This document shows positions 19,404-28,704 of a stretch of DNA of 64,000 nucleotides, piece after piece; position 1 is the stretch's first letter; every line of letters starts with the position of its first letter. This stretch comes from Mycobacteroides saopaulense (lineage in GTDB: Bacteria; Actinomycetota; Actinomycetes; Mycobacteriales; Mycobacteriaceae). A program made the position numbers and the translations under genes. The notes below the pieces were generated by a model that saw only the letters and a list, made by a program, of their open reading frames with translations, searched no databases and had not been told where the DNA came from. Where the stretch lies: the NCBI RefSeq assembly GCF_001456355.1, contig NZ_CP010271.1, positions 2,728,001-2,792,000 on the forward strand. The letters are read 5' to 3'.

Positions 19404-20186
19404 GTGGCCGACAGTGACGGTGAACAGGCGATTCGGGACCCGGCTGGGATGCAGCTCACACAGCTGACAACCGGGGTATCGGTGGATTCCGGTGAGCTGG
19501 CCGATCTCTATGACTACCCGTCGAGCGACGGACTCTATTTGCGCGCCAACATGATTGGCAGCTTGGATGGTGCCGCGACGATGACCGGATTGTCGGGCGG
19601 ACTCGGCAACGACGGCGACCGGGCGGTGTTCGCGGCGATGCGGGCAAATGCCGATGTGATTCTCGTCGGATCGGGCACCGTGCGCGCCGAGCGCTACCAC
19701 GGGGCACATCTGACGGTAGGTCTGCGCCAGCGCCGCCAGGCCCGCGGACAGGGTGAGGTTCCGGTAATTGCCGTGGTCACAGGCTCGGGTGCGGTAGATC
19801 CGAGCACTCCCCTGTTCAACGAATCGGAGGTTGCACCCCTCGTCGTGACCTCCGCCCCGGGCGCGGCGAACGTCGCGTCCCGCGTGCCGGGTGCACAGGT
19901 TCTGGTGGCCGACGCCGGCGGAAAGATCGACCTGCCCGCCGCGCTGGCGACGCTGCATGGCCGGGGCCTGTCCCGGGTGCTGTGTGAGGGAGGCCCGTCC
20001 CTACTCGGCGCCCTGCTGTCAGCACAACTCGTCGACGAGCTGTGCCTGACCACCGCACCCACCACCGTGGGCGGCGCCGGGTCTCGCATCGCGTCGAGCC
20101 ACTCCGAAGTGCTCACCGCGTGGCGACGGGTGTTGCTGCTGGGCGATGCCGACGGCTACCTGTTCACGCGGCACGTACGGGCTTAG
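19404..20186 (+). CDS. RibD C-terminal domain / pyrimidine reductase family protein
   Basis: 260 residues. LYDYPSSDGLYLRANMIGSLDGA near residues 36-57, GDRAVFAAMRANADVILVGSGTVRAE near 70 and CEGGPSLLGALLSAQLVDEL near 200 are the marks of the dihydrofolate reductase-like RibD C-terminal domain that binds NADPH. It lacks the deaminase domain of bifunctional RibD. The M. tuberculosis counterpart (Rv2671) is reported to have dihydrofolate reductase activity able to substitute for DfrA and affect p-aminosalicylate resistance. Start GTG 19404; ATG 19449 is an alternative. Confidence 0.87.
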   Translation: MADSDGEQAIRDPAGMQLTQLTTGVSVDSGELADLYDYPSSDGLYLRANMIGSLDGAATMTGLSGGLGNDGDRAVFAAMRANADVILVGSGTVRAERYHGAHLTVGLRQRRQARGQGEVPVIAVVTGSGAVDPSTPLFNESEVAPLVVTSAPGAANVASRVPGAQVLVADAGGKIDLPAALATLHGRGLSRVLCEGGPSLLGALLSAQLVDELCLTTAPTTVGGAGSRIASSHSEVLTAWRRVLLLGDADGYLFTRHVRA

Positions 20187-20214
20187 CCAACATTCACCCG
20201 ATACTGTGGTCGGC

Positions 20215-21768
20215 ATGCGTGCACGGCTGACGGGGGCGATGGCGGTTGCCCTGCTGCTGACGGGGGTGACGGCTGGGTGCGCCCCCGGCCCCTCGGCGGG
20301 ACCGCATTTCGCGATGGACGAGGGCCACGGAAATGCCGGCCCCTCCGTGGCACCGCCACCGAGCGGCCCCCCGTCGATCGACAAGCCCAAGGTCGACCTG
20401 TCCTGGCAGGACTGCACTCGTGACGTGCTCGCCAGCGCCAACATCACCACCTCGCCGACGTTCAGCCTCGAGTGTGCCGAATACAAGGCTCCGCTGGACC
20501 CGATCAACGGCGCGCCAGGCAGCGTGACGCTGGGCGCGGTGCGTGCCAAGACCTCGCAGACCCCCGCCGATGCCGGCCCGCTGGTCTTCACCACAGGGTC
20601 CGATCTGCCGTCCTCGGTTCAGCTGGCGACGTGGCTCAACGGCCCGGGAGCCGAGGTGCTCAAGCAGCGCCCCGTGGTGGCCGTCGACCGCCGCGGTATC
20701 GGCCGATCCGACGCCATCACGTGCCGCGACACCTGGGACATGCGGGACATGCGAGATCAGGCGCAGAACCGCGGTGGCGATGACCCGGTCGCGAGCCTGG
20801 GCAAGATCGTCGAGACGGCCACGACCAACTGCACCGACACCATCTCCCCCGGCGACTCCGCCTACAACGACGCGCATGCCGCCGAGGATCTGGAGGCGCT
20901 GCGCGCCCAATGGGATGTGCCGAATCTGGCGCTGCTCGGCATCGGCAGCGGTGCCCGGGTTGCCCTGGCCTACGCCGGATCCCATCCCAACAAGGTGGCC
21001 CGGCTGATGCTCGATTCTCCGGTGGCCGCCGATATCGCCGCGGAGGCCGCAGCCGAGCAGCGGCTCAAGGGCCAGCAGTCGGCATTCGACGCCTTCGCCG
21101 CGCAGTGCCTCGCCAACAACTGCCCGCTGGGGCCCGATCCCGCCGGGGCCGTGGGCGACTTGTTGAACCGAGCACAAAACGGCGGCCTTCCGTGGTCTCG
21201 GGCGACGGTCGTCAGGGCGATCACCACGGCATTGGCGTATCCGGTCGGCGACGGCACGGCCGTCGTGCAGAACCTTGCGAACGCGCTCAACGCGGCGCGC
21301 GGTCCCGACAGCGCCGCGCTCACCCCGCTGGTCGACCGGGCCAATGCGCTGCGCGATTCCGACGGCCAGTTCGTCAACTCCTGCAGCGACGCGCTGGCCC
21401 GCCCCACCCCCGACCGGGTGCGCGAGCTGGTGGTGGCCTGGGGCAAGCAGTACCCGCTGTTCGGTCGCACCTCCGCCCTGGAATTGGTGAACTGTCTGCA
21501 GTGGCCCAGCGGCTCCAAGCCGAACCCACCGCAGGACCTGAAGATCAACGTGCTGATCCTCGGCGGGCAACACGATCCGATCTCCGGCAGCGAGGGCGTC
21601 TCGGCGACCGCCGCGGTGATCATCAACGCCAAGGCGGCCAGCAAGCGCGTCATGTGGCAGGGCATCGGCCACGGCGCCATCGTCTACACCCCGTGCGCAC
21701 AGCCGCCCGCCCTGGCATACCTCAACGACGGAAAGCTCCCGGAGACCGACACGTTCTGCCCGGCCTAG
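20215..21768 (+). CDS. Lipoprotein alpha/beta hydrolase, TAP-like, nucleophile Ser apparently absent
   Basis: 517 residues. Lipoprotein signal: Arg-containing start, hydrophobic core, lipobox VTAGC (Cys about residue 22), followed by a Pro/Gly-rich linker. The body is a tripeptidyl-aminopeptidase-type alpha/beta hydrolase: VVAVDRRGIGRSD (oxyanion strand), EDLEALRAQWDVPN, and C-terminal TAP domain with LGGQHDPISG (acid) and GIGHGAI (His). The nucleophile elbow, G-x-S-x-G in active members, reads LLGIGSGARVALAYA, so the Ser position is Gly with Ser shifted by one. It may be inactive or use an altered site. Corresponds by order to Rv2672, a possible secreted protease. 29 bp after the reductase gene. 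Confidence 0.85.
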   Translation: MRARLTGAMAVALLLTGVTAGCAPGPSAGPHFAMDEGHGNAGPSVAPPPSGPPSIDKPKVDLSWQDCTRDVLASANITTSPTFSLECAEYKAPLDPINGAPGSVTLGAVRAKTSQTPADAGPLVFTTGSDLPSSVQLATWLNGPGAEVLKQRPVVAVDRRGIGRSDAITCRDTWDMRDMRDQAQNRGGDDPVASLGKIVETATTNCTDTISPGDSAYNDAHAAEDLEALRAQWDVPNLALLGIGSGARVALAYAGSHPNKVARLMLDSPVAADIAAEAAAEQRLKGQQSAFDAFAAQCLANNCPLGPDPAGAVGDLLNRAQNGGLPWSRATVVRAITTALAYPVGDGTAVVQNLANALNAARGPDSAALTPLVDRANALRDSDGQFVNSCSDALARPTPDRVRELVVAWGKQYPLFGRTSALELVNCLQWPSGSKPNPPQDLKINVLILGGQHDPISGSEGVSATAAVIINAKAASKRVMWQGIGHGAIVYTPCAQPPALAYLNDGKLPETDTFCPA

Positions 21769-21814
21769 TCGTCCTTACCGGAGCCGCGCCGGGCGCTCAG
21801 GGTACGGTGCCTGC

Positions 21815-23182
21815 GTGGTGTCAGTCGATACGTTCGTTACGGGCTTCAAGAACTCGTTGAAACCTCCGACCGCACCGCGATCGGTTTCGGCCATCCTGCG
21901 ATCGGCGCTGTGGCCCCTGGCCATCATGGCGGTGATCCACCGCAGCTACGTACTGGGCACCAACGGTTACATCACCGACGATTTCGGGCCCGTCTACCGC
22001 GCCGTCATCGCCTTCAAACGGCAGCAGCCGGTGTACGCCGAGAACTTCAACTACGTCGACCCGCATTACCTCTACCCGCCGGGCGGCACCCTGCTGCTCT
22101 CCCCGTTCGGGTACCTGCCGGTGGATGCGTCGCGGTACTGGTTCATCACCATCAACACCATCGCGATCGTGATCGCGGCCTACTTCCTGCTGCGGCTGTT
22201 CAACTTCACGCTGGCCTCGGTGGCCGCACCCGCGCTGTTGCTGGCCATGTTCTGCACCGAAAGCGTCACCAACACCCTGGTTTTCACCAACATCAACGGC
22301 GTGGTGCTGCTGCTGGAGGTGCTGTTCTTCCGCTGGCTGCTGGACGGGAACAAGAATTCGCAGTGGTGGGCCGGAGTCGCCATCGGCCTGACGCTGGTGG
22401 TCAAGCCTCTGCTGGCGCCACTGTTGCTGCTACCGCTGCTCAACCGGCAGTGGCGAGTGTTGGCAACCGCCTTCGGGATTCCGCTGTTGTTCAACGTCGT
22501 GGCCGTCTTCGGCCCCGCCAAGATCGGGCCCTTCAAGGTGCGGGTGGTCGACCCGGGCAACTTCGTGCACCGCACCGTCAAATACATGCTGGAGCCGCGC
22601 GACTACTTCAACTCCTCGATCCAGGGCAACGGTCTGTACTACGGGTTGCCGACTCCCCTGATCTGGAGTCTGCGCGGCGCGTTCCTGGTGATCGCGCTGG
22701 TGAGCATCTGGCTGCTGTACAAGCACTACCGCCAGCGCGACCCCAAGTTCTGGGCGCTGACCACCGGCGGCGTCGTGCTGACCGCGTCGTTCCTACTGCT
22801 GGGCCTGGGACAGGGCTACTACTCGATGGCACTGTTCCCGTTCGTCATGACGATCGTGCTGCCCAACTCGGTGCTGCGGAACTGGCCCGCCTGGCTGGCG
22901 ATCTACGGGTTCTTCTCCATGGACCGCTGGCTGCTGGGCCATTGGCCCACCACGGGCCGTGCCCTGGAGTACCTGAAGATCACCTACGGATGGTGCCTGC
23001 TGCTGATCGTCGTGATGATGGTGCTGGTGCTTCGGTACCGGGATGCCAAGGCCGCTGGCACACTGGATCAGGGGCTAGACCCCGACTGGATGCGCGAAAA
23101 GGCACAGACTGAGGAGCCGTCCGATGAGCGAGCCGAAGGTGAATCTGACCGACGAGCAGTGGCGCGAGCGACTGACTCCTGA
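21815..23182 (+). CDS. aftC: Alpha-(1->3)-arabinofuranosyltransferase AftC
   Basis: 455 residues with about 10-11 hydrophobic membrane segments, a GT-C (GT87/DUF2029) architecture. The first extracytoplasmic loop carries the acidic motif GYITDDFGPVYRAV near residue 52 (putative catalytic Asp pair). AftC transfers arabinofuranose from decaprenyl-phospho-arabinose to branch the arabinan of arabinogalactan and lipoarabinomannan. Start GTG 21815. The polar C-terminal tail is cytoplasmic, and its last 59 bp overlap msrB. Order aftC-msrB matches Rv2673-Rv2674. Confidence 0.9.
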   Translation: MVSVDTFVTGFKNSLKPPTAPRSVSAILRSALWPLAIMAVIHRSYVLGTNGYITDDFGPVYRAVIAFKRQQPVYAENFNYVDPHYLYPPGGTLLLSPFGYLPVDASRYWFITINTIAIVIAAYFLLRLFNFTLASVAAPALLLAMFCTESVTNTLVFTNINGVVLLLEVLFFRWLLDGNKNSQWWAGVAIGLTLVVKPLLAPLLLLPLLNRQWRVLATAFGIPLLFNVVAVFGPAKIGPFKVRVVDPGNFVHRTVKYMLEPRDYFNSSIQGNGLYYGLPTPLIWSLRGAFLVIALVSIWLLYKHYRQRDPKFWALTTGGVVLTASFLLLGLGQGYYSMALFPFVMTIVLPNSVLRNWPAWLAIYGFFSMDRWLLGHWPTTGRALEYLKITYGWCLLLIVVMMVLVLRYRDAKAAGTLDQGLDPDWMREKAQTEEPSDERAEGESDRRAVARATDS

Positions 23183-23528
23183 CGAGTTCGCGGTGCTGCG
23201 TCGTGCCGGCACCGAGCGGCCGTTCGTCGGCGAGTACACCGACACCAAGACCGAGGGCGTATACGCCTGCCGGGCGTGTGGTGCCGAGCTGTTCCGCAGC
23301 ACCGAGAAGTTCGAATCCCATTGCGGGTGGCCGTCGTTCTTCGATCCGGCCGATTCGGATGCGGTGATCCTGAAGCCCGACGATTCGCTCGGCATGCGGC
23401 GCGTCGAGGTGATCTGCGCCAACTGCCACAGCCACCTGGGGCACGTATTCGAGGGCGAGGGATACCCCACGCCGACAGACCAGCGGTACTGCATCAATTC
23501 CATCTCGCTGACGCTGCAGCCGTCCTAG
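23124..23528 (+). CDS. msrB: Peptide-methionine (R)-S-oxide reductase MsrB
   Basis: 134 residues, complete. Zinc-binding pairs YACRACGAEL near residue 50 and VICANCHSHLGH near residue 96; SHCGWPSFFDP near 66; catalytic Cys in QRYCINSISL near residue 124. It reduces methionine-R-sulfoxide using thioredoxin, repairing oxidised proteins in the cytoplasm. It begins inside the 3' end of aftC (59-bp overlap), so it is translated from the same message. Confidence 0.96.
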   Translation: MSEPKVNLTDEQWRERLTPDEFAVLRRAGTERPFVGEYTDTKTEGVYACRACGAELFRSTEKFESHCGWPSFFDPADSDAVILKPDDSLGMRRVEVICANCHSHLGHVFEGEGYPTPTDQRYCINSISLTLQPS

Positions 23529-23531
23529 TAA

Positions 23532-23594
23532 GCCGACACGCCGCATTGGGGCGTATTCGTATCGCACGTGGACGCCACGAGACGGCGTGTCGGC
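23532..23594. repeat. Inverted-repeat element in convergent gap msrB/hemQ
   Basis: GCCGACACGCCG at 23532-23543 and its exact complement CGGCGTGTCGGC at 23583-23594, 39 bp apart, fill almost the whole gap between two convergent stop codons. The same 12-mer occurs at 28637-28648 in another convergent gap. It could work as a bidirectional terminator or be a small dispersed repeat. Confidence 0.6.
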
Positions 23595-23603
23595 GCAATG
23601 GGT

Positions 23604-24299
23604 CTACGGCAGACGGGCGACGAGTTCCTCGGGCGAGATGCGCGGGCCGGTGAAGAACGGCGTCTCCTCACGCACATGCAGCCGCGCCTCGGTGGCGCGC
23701 AGGTCGCGCATCAGGTCCACGATGCGGTACAGCTCCGGCGCCTCGAACGCCAGCAGCCACTCGTAGTCGCCGAGCGCGAACGCCGGCACGGTGTTGGCGC
23801 GCACGTCCTTGTAGGCACGCGCGGCGATCCCGTGATCGGCGAGCATCTTGCGCCGCTCCTCGTCAGGCAGCAGGTACCAATCATAGGACCGCACAAAGGG
23901 ATACACGCAGATGTAGGCGCCGGGTTCCTCCCCCGCGAGGAAGGCCGGGATGTGGCTCTTGTTGAACTCGGCGGGCCGGTGCAGGGCCGCGTTGCTCCAC
24001 ACCGGAGTGCTGGCCCGGCCCAGTACGGTGGTGCGCCGAAAGTCGCTGTACAGCGCCTGCAGCTTCTCGATGGATTCGGCGTGCGACCAGATCATGAAGT
24101 CGGCATCGGCACGCAGACCGGCCACGTCGTAGATGCCGCGCACCACGACGCCGTCGTCCTCGTGCCGCTTGATCAGGGTGGCCACCTCGTCGGCGACACC
24201 GTCGCGGTCTTCGCCCAAGCCCCCGTCGCGCAGCTGGAACACCGAGAACATCAGGTAGCGGATGGTGGAGTTCAGGGTGTCGAAATCGAGGCTAGCCAT
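23604..24299 (-). CDS. hemQ: Coproheme decarboxylase HemQ (chlorite dismutase family)
   Basis: 231 residues from ATG 24299. Chlorite-dismutase-like ferredoxin fold with the family stretch [21 protein letters not shown] near 103, and [29 protein letters not shown] near 133-160 (described by its ends; the heme-binding His is in DHG). The Gram-positive HemQ subtype lacks the distal Arg of true chlorite dismutases. It makes heme b from coproheme in the coproporphyrin-dependent pathway. Start overlaps hemY by 8 bp; last gene of the hemE-hemY-hemQ operon. Confidence 0.93.
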   Translation of the reverse strand: MASLDFDTLNSTIRYLMFSVFQLRDGGLGEDRDGVADEVATLIKRHEDDGVVVRGIYDVAGLRADADFMIWSHAESIEKLQALYSDFRRTTVLGRASTPVWSNAALHRPAEFNKSHIPAFLAGEEPGAYICVYPFVRSYDWYLLPDEERRKMLADHGIAARAYKDVRANTVPAFALGDYEWLLAFEAPELYRIVDLMRDLRATEARLHVREETPFFTGPRISPEELVARLP

Positions 24300-25668
24300 G
24301 CCCCCATCGTGCCACGCTGTCCCGCGCGGCCTGAGAGGCGGCGGCCACACAAGCCGGCACCCCGATGCCGTCCAGGTAGGAGCCCGCCACCGCTATTCCC
24401 GGCGGCAACTCGGCGCGCAGTGCCTGCACCACCTCGGCGTGGCCGGGGCCGTACTGCGGCATGGCGTCGATCCAGCGCGCCACCGCCGTATCCATGGGGG
24501 CGACGGAAACGCCGAGCACCGTCTCCAGGTCGGCGACGGCCCAGTGCCGCAGCTGCTCGTCGCTGGTGGCCCGCGCCACGGTGTCGCCGAAGCGTCCATA
24601 GGACAACCGGACCACCTGGGTACTCCGCCCGCGCAATCCCCACTTGCTGGTCGAGAACGTTATGGCCTTGGTATGCAAGGCTTCTCCCGATGCGACGAGT
24701 ACGCCGGAGTTGGCGGGGATCGGGGCGTCGCCGGGCAGTGTCAGGGCCACGACCACCGAGGAGGCCACCGGAATGGTCCGCGCCGCGGCCGCCGACTGCG
24801 GTGCCACCACATCCAGAATGTCGGCCGCGCGGGGTGCGGGCACCGCGACGACGACGGCGTCCGCGCGATCGGAGGTGCCGTCACCGACGACGGTCCAGCC
24901 GTCTCCATCACGCTCGACACCGGTGACCGCGAGCCGCCGGTGTTCGGCGCCGCTGCGCCGCCAGAGTTCCTCCACCAGCACCGTGTAACCGCCGTCGATG
25001 GCACCGAAGATGCCGGTGGCCGAGATCGGCGGCAATGCCTGCCGGGCCGCGGCCAGCAGGCTGCCCGCCCCCTCGTCGAGAGCCTTGGCGATACCGGGCG
25101 CCGCCGTGCGCAGACCCGTCGTGGCGGCCGAGCCCGCGTACACGCCACCGAGCAGCGGGTCCACCAGCCGCGCGACCACCTGCGGGCCAAACCGCAACGA
25201 GACCAGGTCGGCGACCGTGGGCTCGGCTCCGATGGTCCAGTGCATATCGCGCTGGGGCTCACTCTCGATGCGCGCGACAGTCTCCTCGTCGACGAGACCG
25301 ACAACCGAGGACGCGGAGGCCGGGATGCCGTTGACGGTTCGCGTGGGTAGCGGATGCAGGCTGCCACCGGCGTAGACGAGAGGCCGCGCCCCGGTGGTCT
25401 CCAGCGTGCGATCCGCCAGCCCCAATTCGTTCAACAGGTCCAGCACCTCGGGACGCCGGGTGATGAAGGCCTCGGCCCCGATGTCGACTCGGTGCTCGCC
25501 CAGGCTGATGGTGCGAAGAATCCCGCCCAGCTGCGCGGCGGGGTCGTACACGGTGAGGCGAACCTTCTCGCCGAGCTCACAGCGCAGCCGATACGCAGCC
25601 GTCAGACCCGAAATACCGCCCCCCACAATGGCTATGGAGGAGATATCGGCCACGCCCGCGGAGCTCAC
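24292..25668 (-). CDS. hemY: Coproporphyrinogen III oxidase / protoporphyrinogen oxidase-type (HemY/CgoX)
   Basis: 458 residues from GTG 25668, whose GTGA overlaps the hemE stop; GTG 25653 is an alternative start 5 codons later. FAD-binding dinucleotide motif [17 protein letters not shown] near residue 11, [21 protein letters not shown] near 50, and C-terminal [18 protein letters not shown], as in the PPOX family. In actinobacteria it oxidises coproporphyrinogen III to coproporphyrin III. Position between hemE and hemQ fits that pathway. Confidence 0.92.
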   Translation of the reverse strand: MSSAGVADISSIAIVGGGISGLTAAYRLRCELGEKVRLTVYDPAAQLGGILRTISLGEHRVDIGAEAFITRRPEVLDLLNELGLADRTLETTGARPLVYAGGSLHPLPTRTVNGIPASASSVVGLVDEETVARIESEPQRDMHWTIGAEPTVADLVSLRFGPQVVARLVDPLLGGVYAGSAATTGLRTAAPGIAKALDEGAGSLLAAARQALPPISATGIFGAIDGGYTVLVEELWRRSGAEHRRLAVTGVERDGDGWTVVGDGTSDRADAVVVAVPAPRAADILDVVAPQSAAAARTIPVASSVVVALTLPGDAPIPANSGVLVASGEALHTKAITFSTSKWGLRGRSTQVVRLSYGRFGDTVARATSDEQLRHWAVADLETVLGVSVAPMDTAVARWIDAMPQYGPGHAEVVQALRAELPPGIAVAGSYLDGIGVPACVAAASQAARDSVARWGHG

Positions 25669-26747
25669 AAGGAGTGCACCAACGCCACCGCATCGGTGAG
25701 GACCGCCGGATCGGTATCCGGCAGCACGCCGTGGCCCAGGTTGAAGATGTGCCCGGCAGCACCGTCGGCCACCGCCTGGCGCCCCTCGGCGACGATGCGG
25801 CGCACCTCGCTCTCCACCACCGGCCACCCGGCCAGGAGCACCGCCGGATCGAGATTGCCCTGCAAGGCCTTACCGGGTCCGACCCTGCCCGCGGCGACGT
25901 TCAACGGGGTGCGCCAGTCCACACCGACCACGGTGGCGCCCGCCTGCCCCATCGCACCCAGCAGCTCGGCGGTGCCAACCCCGAAGTGCGTCATGGGCAC
26001 ACCGGCGCCCGCGAACTCATCGAAAATTCTTGTGCTGTGCGGTAATACGGCCGAGCGATAGTCGGCCAGCGACAGTGCACCCGCCCAGGAATCGAACAGC
26101 TGCAGCGCGTCCACGCCGGCGTCCAGCTGTGCACGCAGAAACGCGATGGTGATATCGGTCAGCGCGGTCATCAACGCATGCCACGTCTGCGGATCGCCCA
26201 GCAGCAGGGCCTTGGTGCGCTGGTGGTGTCGGCTGGGGCCGCCCTCCACCAAATAGGAGGCCAGGGTGAAGGGGGCGCCCGCGAAACCGATCAGCGGGGT
26301 CTGTCCGAGCTCCCTCACCAGCAGTCGCACCGCCGCGCTGACGGCCTCGACCTGACCGGGCTCCAGACGCGGCAGCACCGTGACATCGGCGGTGGTGCGC
26401 ACCGGTTTGGCGATCACGGGGCCGACATCGGGAACGATGTCCAGGTCGATGCCGGCGGCCTTCAGCGGGACCACGATGTCCGAGAACAAGATGGCGGCGT
26501 CCACCTGGTGCCGACGGATCGGCTGCATGGTGATCTCGCAAACCAGTTCAGGGTTGAAACAAGCGTCCAGCATGGCGTGATCGGCACGCACCGCGCGGTA
26601 CTCGGGTAGCGAACGCCCGGCCTGCCGCATGAACCACACCGGCGGGCGGCTGGGGGTCTTACCCGCGGCAGCAGCCAGGTAGGGAGAAAGCGGCAGGTCG
26701 CGGCGGGTTTTTGCCTCCGTCGCGCTATCTTCGTTCAATCCGGTCAT
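25665..26747 (-). CDS. hemE: Uroporphyrinogen decarboxylase HemE
   Basis: 360 residues from ATG 26747. Substrate-binding motifs [17 protein letters not shown] near residue 36 and LFSDIVVPL near 88, plus [11 protein letters not shown] near 215 and [12 protein letters not shown] near 340 (His-containing loop). It decarboxylates uroporphyrinogen III to coproporphyrinogen III. First gene of the operon; ends in the 4-bp overlap with hemY. An upstream extension to 26912 is open but runs into the divergent DUF3000 gene and is not conserved-looking. Confidence 0.95.
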   Translation of the reverse strand: MTGLNEDSATEAKTRRDLPLSPYLAAAAGKTPSRPPVWFMRQAGRSLPEYRAVRADHAMLDACFNPELVCEITMQPIRRHQVDAAILFSDIVVPLKAAGIDLDIVPDVGPVIAKPVRTTADVTVLPRLEPGQVEAVSAAVRLLVRELGQTPLIGFAGAPFTLASYLVEGGPSRHHQRTKALLLGDPQTWHALMTALTDITIAFLRAQLDAGVDALQLFDSWAGALSLADYRSAVLPHSTRIFDEFAGAGVPMTHFGVGTAELLGAMGQAGATVVGVDWRTPLNVAAGRVGPGKALQGNLDPAVLLAGWPVVESEVRRIVAEGRQAVADGAAGHIFNLGHGVLPDTDPAVLTDAVALVHSL

Positions 26748-26826
26748 CACCGCCCATGCTGCCATGGCAACCCTGCACGGCGCGCCTGCGGGAGCATGTC
26801 GGCCCGGCGCGCTACCGTCCATTGCT

Positions 26827-27408
26827 GTGACGTCTGCCGAACCAGCCCCGTTCCGCGCGGCGGTCGACGCGATGAACTCCGTGACCGCGCGTCCGGAAAT
26901 CGAGCTGGGCACTATCCGTCCCCCACAGCGGCTGGCGCCGTTCAGCTATGCACTCGGCGCGGAGATCAAGCACCGCGACGTCGATAACGTGCCCGAACAA
27001 TCCGAGGGCGACGCGTTCGGCAGGCTAATCCTGTTGCACGACCCCGACGGTGATGAGGCATGGAACGGAACCATGCGGCTGGTGGCCTACATCCAGGCCG
27101 ATCTGGATGCTTCCGAGGCCGTCGACCCGTTGCTGCCGGAGGTTGCCTGGAGCTGGCTCGTGGACGCGCTCAATACGCGCACCGCGGATGTGACAGCGCT
27201 GGGCGGAACCGTCACCGCAACCACCTCGGTCCGCTACGGCGATATCGCCGGTCCTGGGCGTGCCCACCAGCTGGAGCTGCGCGCATCCTGGACCGCTACC
27301 GGCACCGACATCGGTACCCATGTCGAGGCGTTCTGCGAAGTGTTGGAGCATGCCGCGGGCCTGCCGCCAGTGGGTGTGACGGATCTGGGGTCGCGCCACC
27401 GCGCCTAG
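26827..27408 (+). CDS. DUF3000 family protein
   Basis: 193 residues from GTG 26827. The segment [25 protein letters not shown] near residues 22-46 (given by its ends) is the family signature. No catalytic motif is visible; soluble, acidic. It is a core actinobacterial gene found next to RNase D (Rv2680-Rv2681 order), 22 bp apart and so probably in one operon. Function is unknown, perhaps linked to RNA processing (inference from position). Confidence 0.82.
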   Translation: MTSAEPAPFRAAVDAMNSVTARPEIELGTIRPPQRLAPFSYALGAEIKHRDVDNVPEQSEGDAFGRLILLHDPDGDEAWNGTMRLVAYIQADLDASEAVDPLLPEVAWSWLVDALNTRTADVTALGGTVTATTSVRYGDIAGPGRAHQLELRASWTATGTDIGTHVEAFCEVLEHAAGLPPVGVTDLGSRHRA

Positions 27409-27430
27409 CGCATACGCTGCTGACTCAGAT

Positions 27431-28633
27431 ATGGACACAGACTCCGAGCTTCCCGAACCAACACCGCTGCTGCGCCCCGCCGAAGGGGTGCCGCCGATCA
27501 CCGCGTCGACAGATGAGATCCGCGCGGCTGCACGACGTTTAGCCTCCGGCACCGGCGCTTTTGCGGTCGATGCCGAGCGAGCCTCGGGGTTCCGTTACTC
27601 CAATCGGGCCTATTTGATCCAGATCCGGCGCCGTGGCGCGGGGACGGTGCTGCTGGACCCGACGAATGTTCCGGACGCTCTCGGACCGATCGTGGAGGCC
27701 TTGAGCGCCGACGAATGGATCCTGCACGCCGCCGACCAGGATCTGCCATGCCTGGCCGAGCTGGAGATGAGGCCACCGTCGCTCTACGACACCGAATTGG
27801 CCGGGCGCCTCGCCGGATTCGAGAAGGTGAATCTCGCGGCGATGGTGCACCGACTGCTGGGCCTGGGCCTGGCCAAGGGACATGGCGCCGCCGACTGGTC
27901 CAAACGTCCGCTGCCGGACGATTGGCTCAACTATGCGGCGCTGGATGTCGAAGTGCTCGTCGAACTGCGTGAGAAGATCGCCGAAGTGCTTGCCGAACAA
28001 GACAAGACCGAATGGGCGCGGCAGGAGTTCGAGTACCTTGCGCACACACCGGCCTCGGCCACCCGACGGGACAACTGGCGCCGCACCTCCGGCATCCACA
28101 AGATCCGCAAGCCCGGACAGCTGGCCGCTGTCCGCGAATTATGGCTCAGCCGTGATGAATTGGCCCGCGCACGAGATGTAGCCCCCGGACGGACGCTACC
28201 CGATTCGGCGATCGTCGAAGCGGCGCTGGCCGACCCCAAGTCCCGCGCCGAACTGATCGCCCTCCCCGTCTTCGGTGGCCCCCGGCAGAAGCAGCAGGCC
28301 GATCGGTGGCTGGCGGCGCTGGCCAAGGCGCGCAGCGGTACGGCCGCACCGCCGGTCAACGAACCGACCACTGGACCTCCACCGGTGTCGCGATGGTCGC
28401 GGCGCAAGCCCGAGGCCTATGCCCGCCTGGAAGCGGCACGGGCGGCCCTATCGGCGCTCTCCGAGCAGATCACGGTTCCCGTGGAGAACATCGTCACCCC
28501 GGAGATCGTGCGGCGAATCTGCTGGGATTGGACCGGAAACGGCGACGTTGACGAACTGCTGGCCGGCCATGGCGCACGTCCGTGGCAGCGGGAGCTTACC
28601 GTGCCGATCCTGGCCGCCGCGCTGGCCGAGTAA
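27431..28633 (+). CDS. rnd: Ribonuclease D-like 3'-5' exonuclease with HRDC domain
   Basis: 400 residues. DEDDy exonuclease motifs: GAFAVDAERASGF near residue 41 (Exo I D-x-E), ILHAADQDLPCL near 97 (Exo II) and WLNYAALDVEVLVEL near 166 (Exo III Y-x-x-x-D). An HRDC helical domain follows (about 205-285), then a Pro-rich linker and a C-terminal helical segment. It trims 3' ends of structured RNAs such as tRNA precursors. Corresponds by order to Rv2681. Confidence 0.92.
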   Translation: MDTDSELPEPTPLLRPAEGVPPITASTDEIRAAARRLASGTGAFAVDAERASGFRYSNRAYLIQIRRRGAGTVLLDPTNVPDALGPIVEALSADEWILHAADQDLPCLAELEMRPPSLYDTELAGRLAGFEKVNLAAMVHRLLGLGLAKGHGAADWSKRPLPDDWLNYAALDVEVLVELREKIAEVLAEQDKTEWARQEFEYLAHTPASATRRDNWRRTSGIHKIRKPGQLAAVRELWLSRDELARARDVAPGRTLPDSAIVEAALADPKSRAELIALPVFGGPRQKQQADRWLAALAKARSGTAAPPVNEPTTGPPPVSRWSRRKPEAYARLEAARAALSALSEQITVPVENIVTPEIVRRICWDWTGNGDVDELLAGHGARPWQRELTVPILAAALAE

Positions 28634-28636
28634 CCC

Positions 28637-28648
28637 GCCGACACGCCG
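28637..28648. repeat. GCCGACACGCCG element in convergent gap rnd/dxs
   Basis: Exact copy of the 12-mer at 23532-23543, placed just 3 bp after the RNase D stop codon and facing the end of dxs (28705). Here the inverted partner is missing; the following 55 bp hold nothing else I recognise except GATCGA near 28697. See the matching elements at 16957-16967 and 23532-23594. Confidence 0.5.
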
Positions 28649-28704
28649 TGTTCTGCGACCGGTACTCGCGAAACCCGTCGTAAACCGTAGCTTTCGATCG
28701 AGGG

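Noticed and set aside
19371..19958. N-terminal extension of the ZapE-like gene
   Set aside because: It would run wholly antisense to the RibD-like gene; GTG 19370 gives normal family length.
20194..21672. 492-codon minus-strand frame across the lipoprotein hydrolase
   Set aside because: Antisense shadow; no domain in the translation and no ribosome site.
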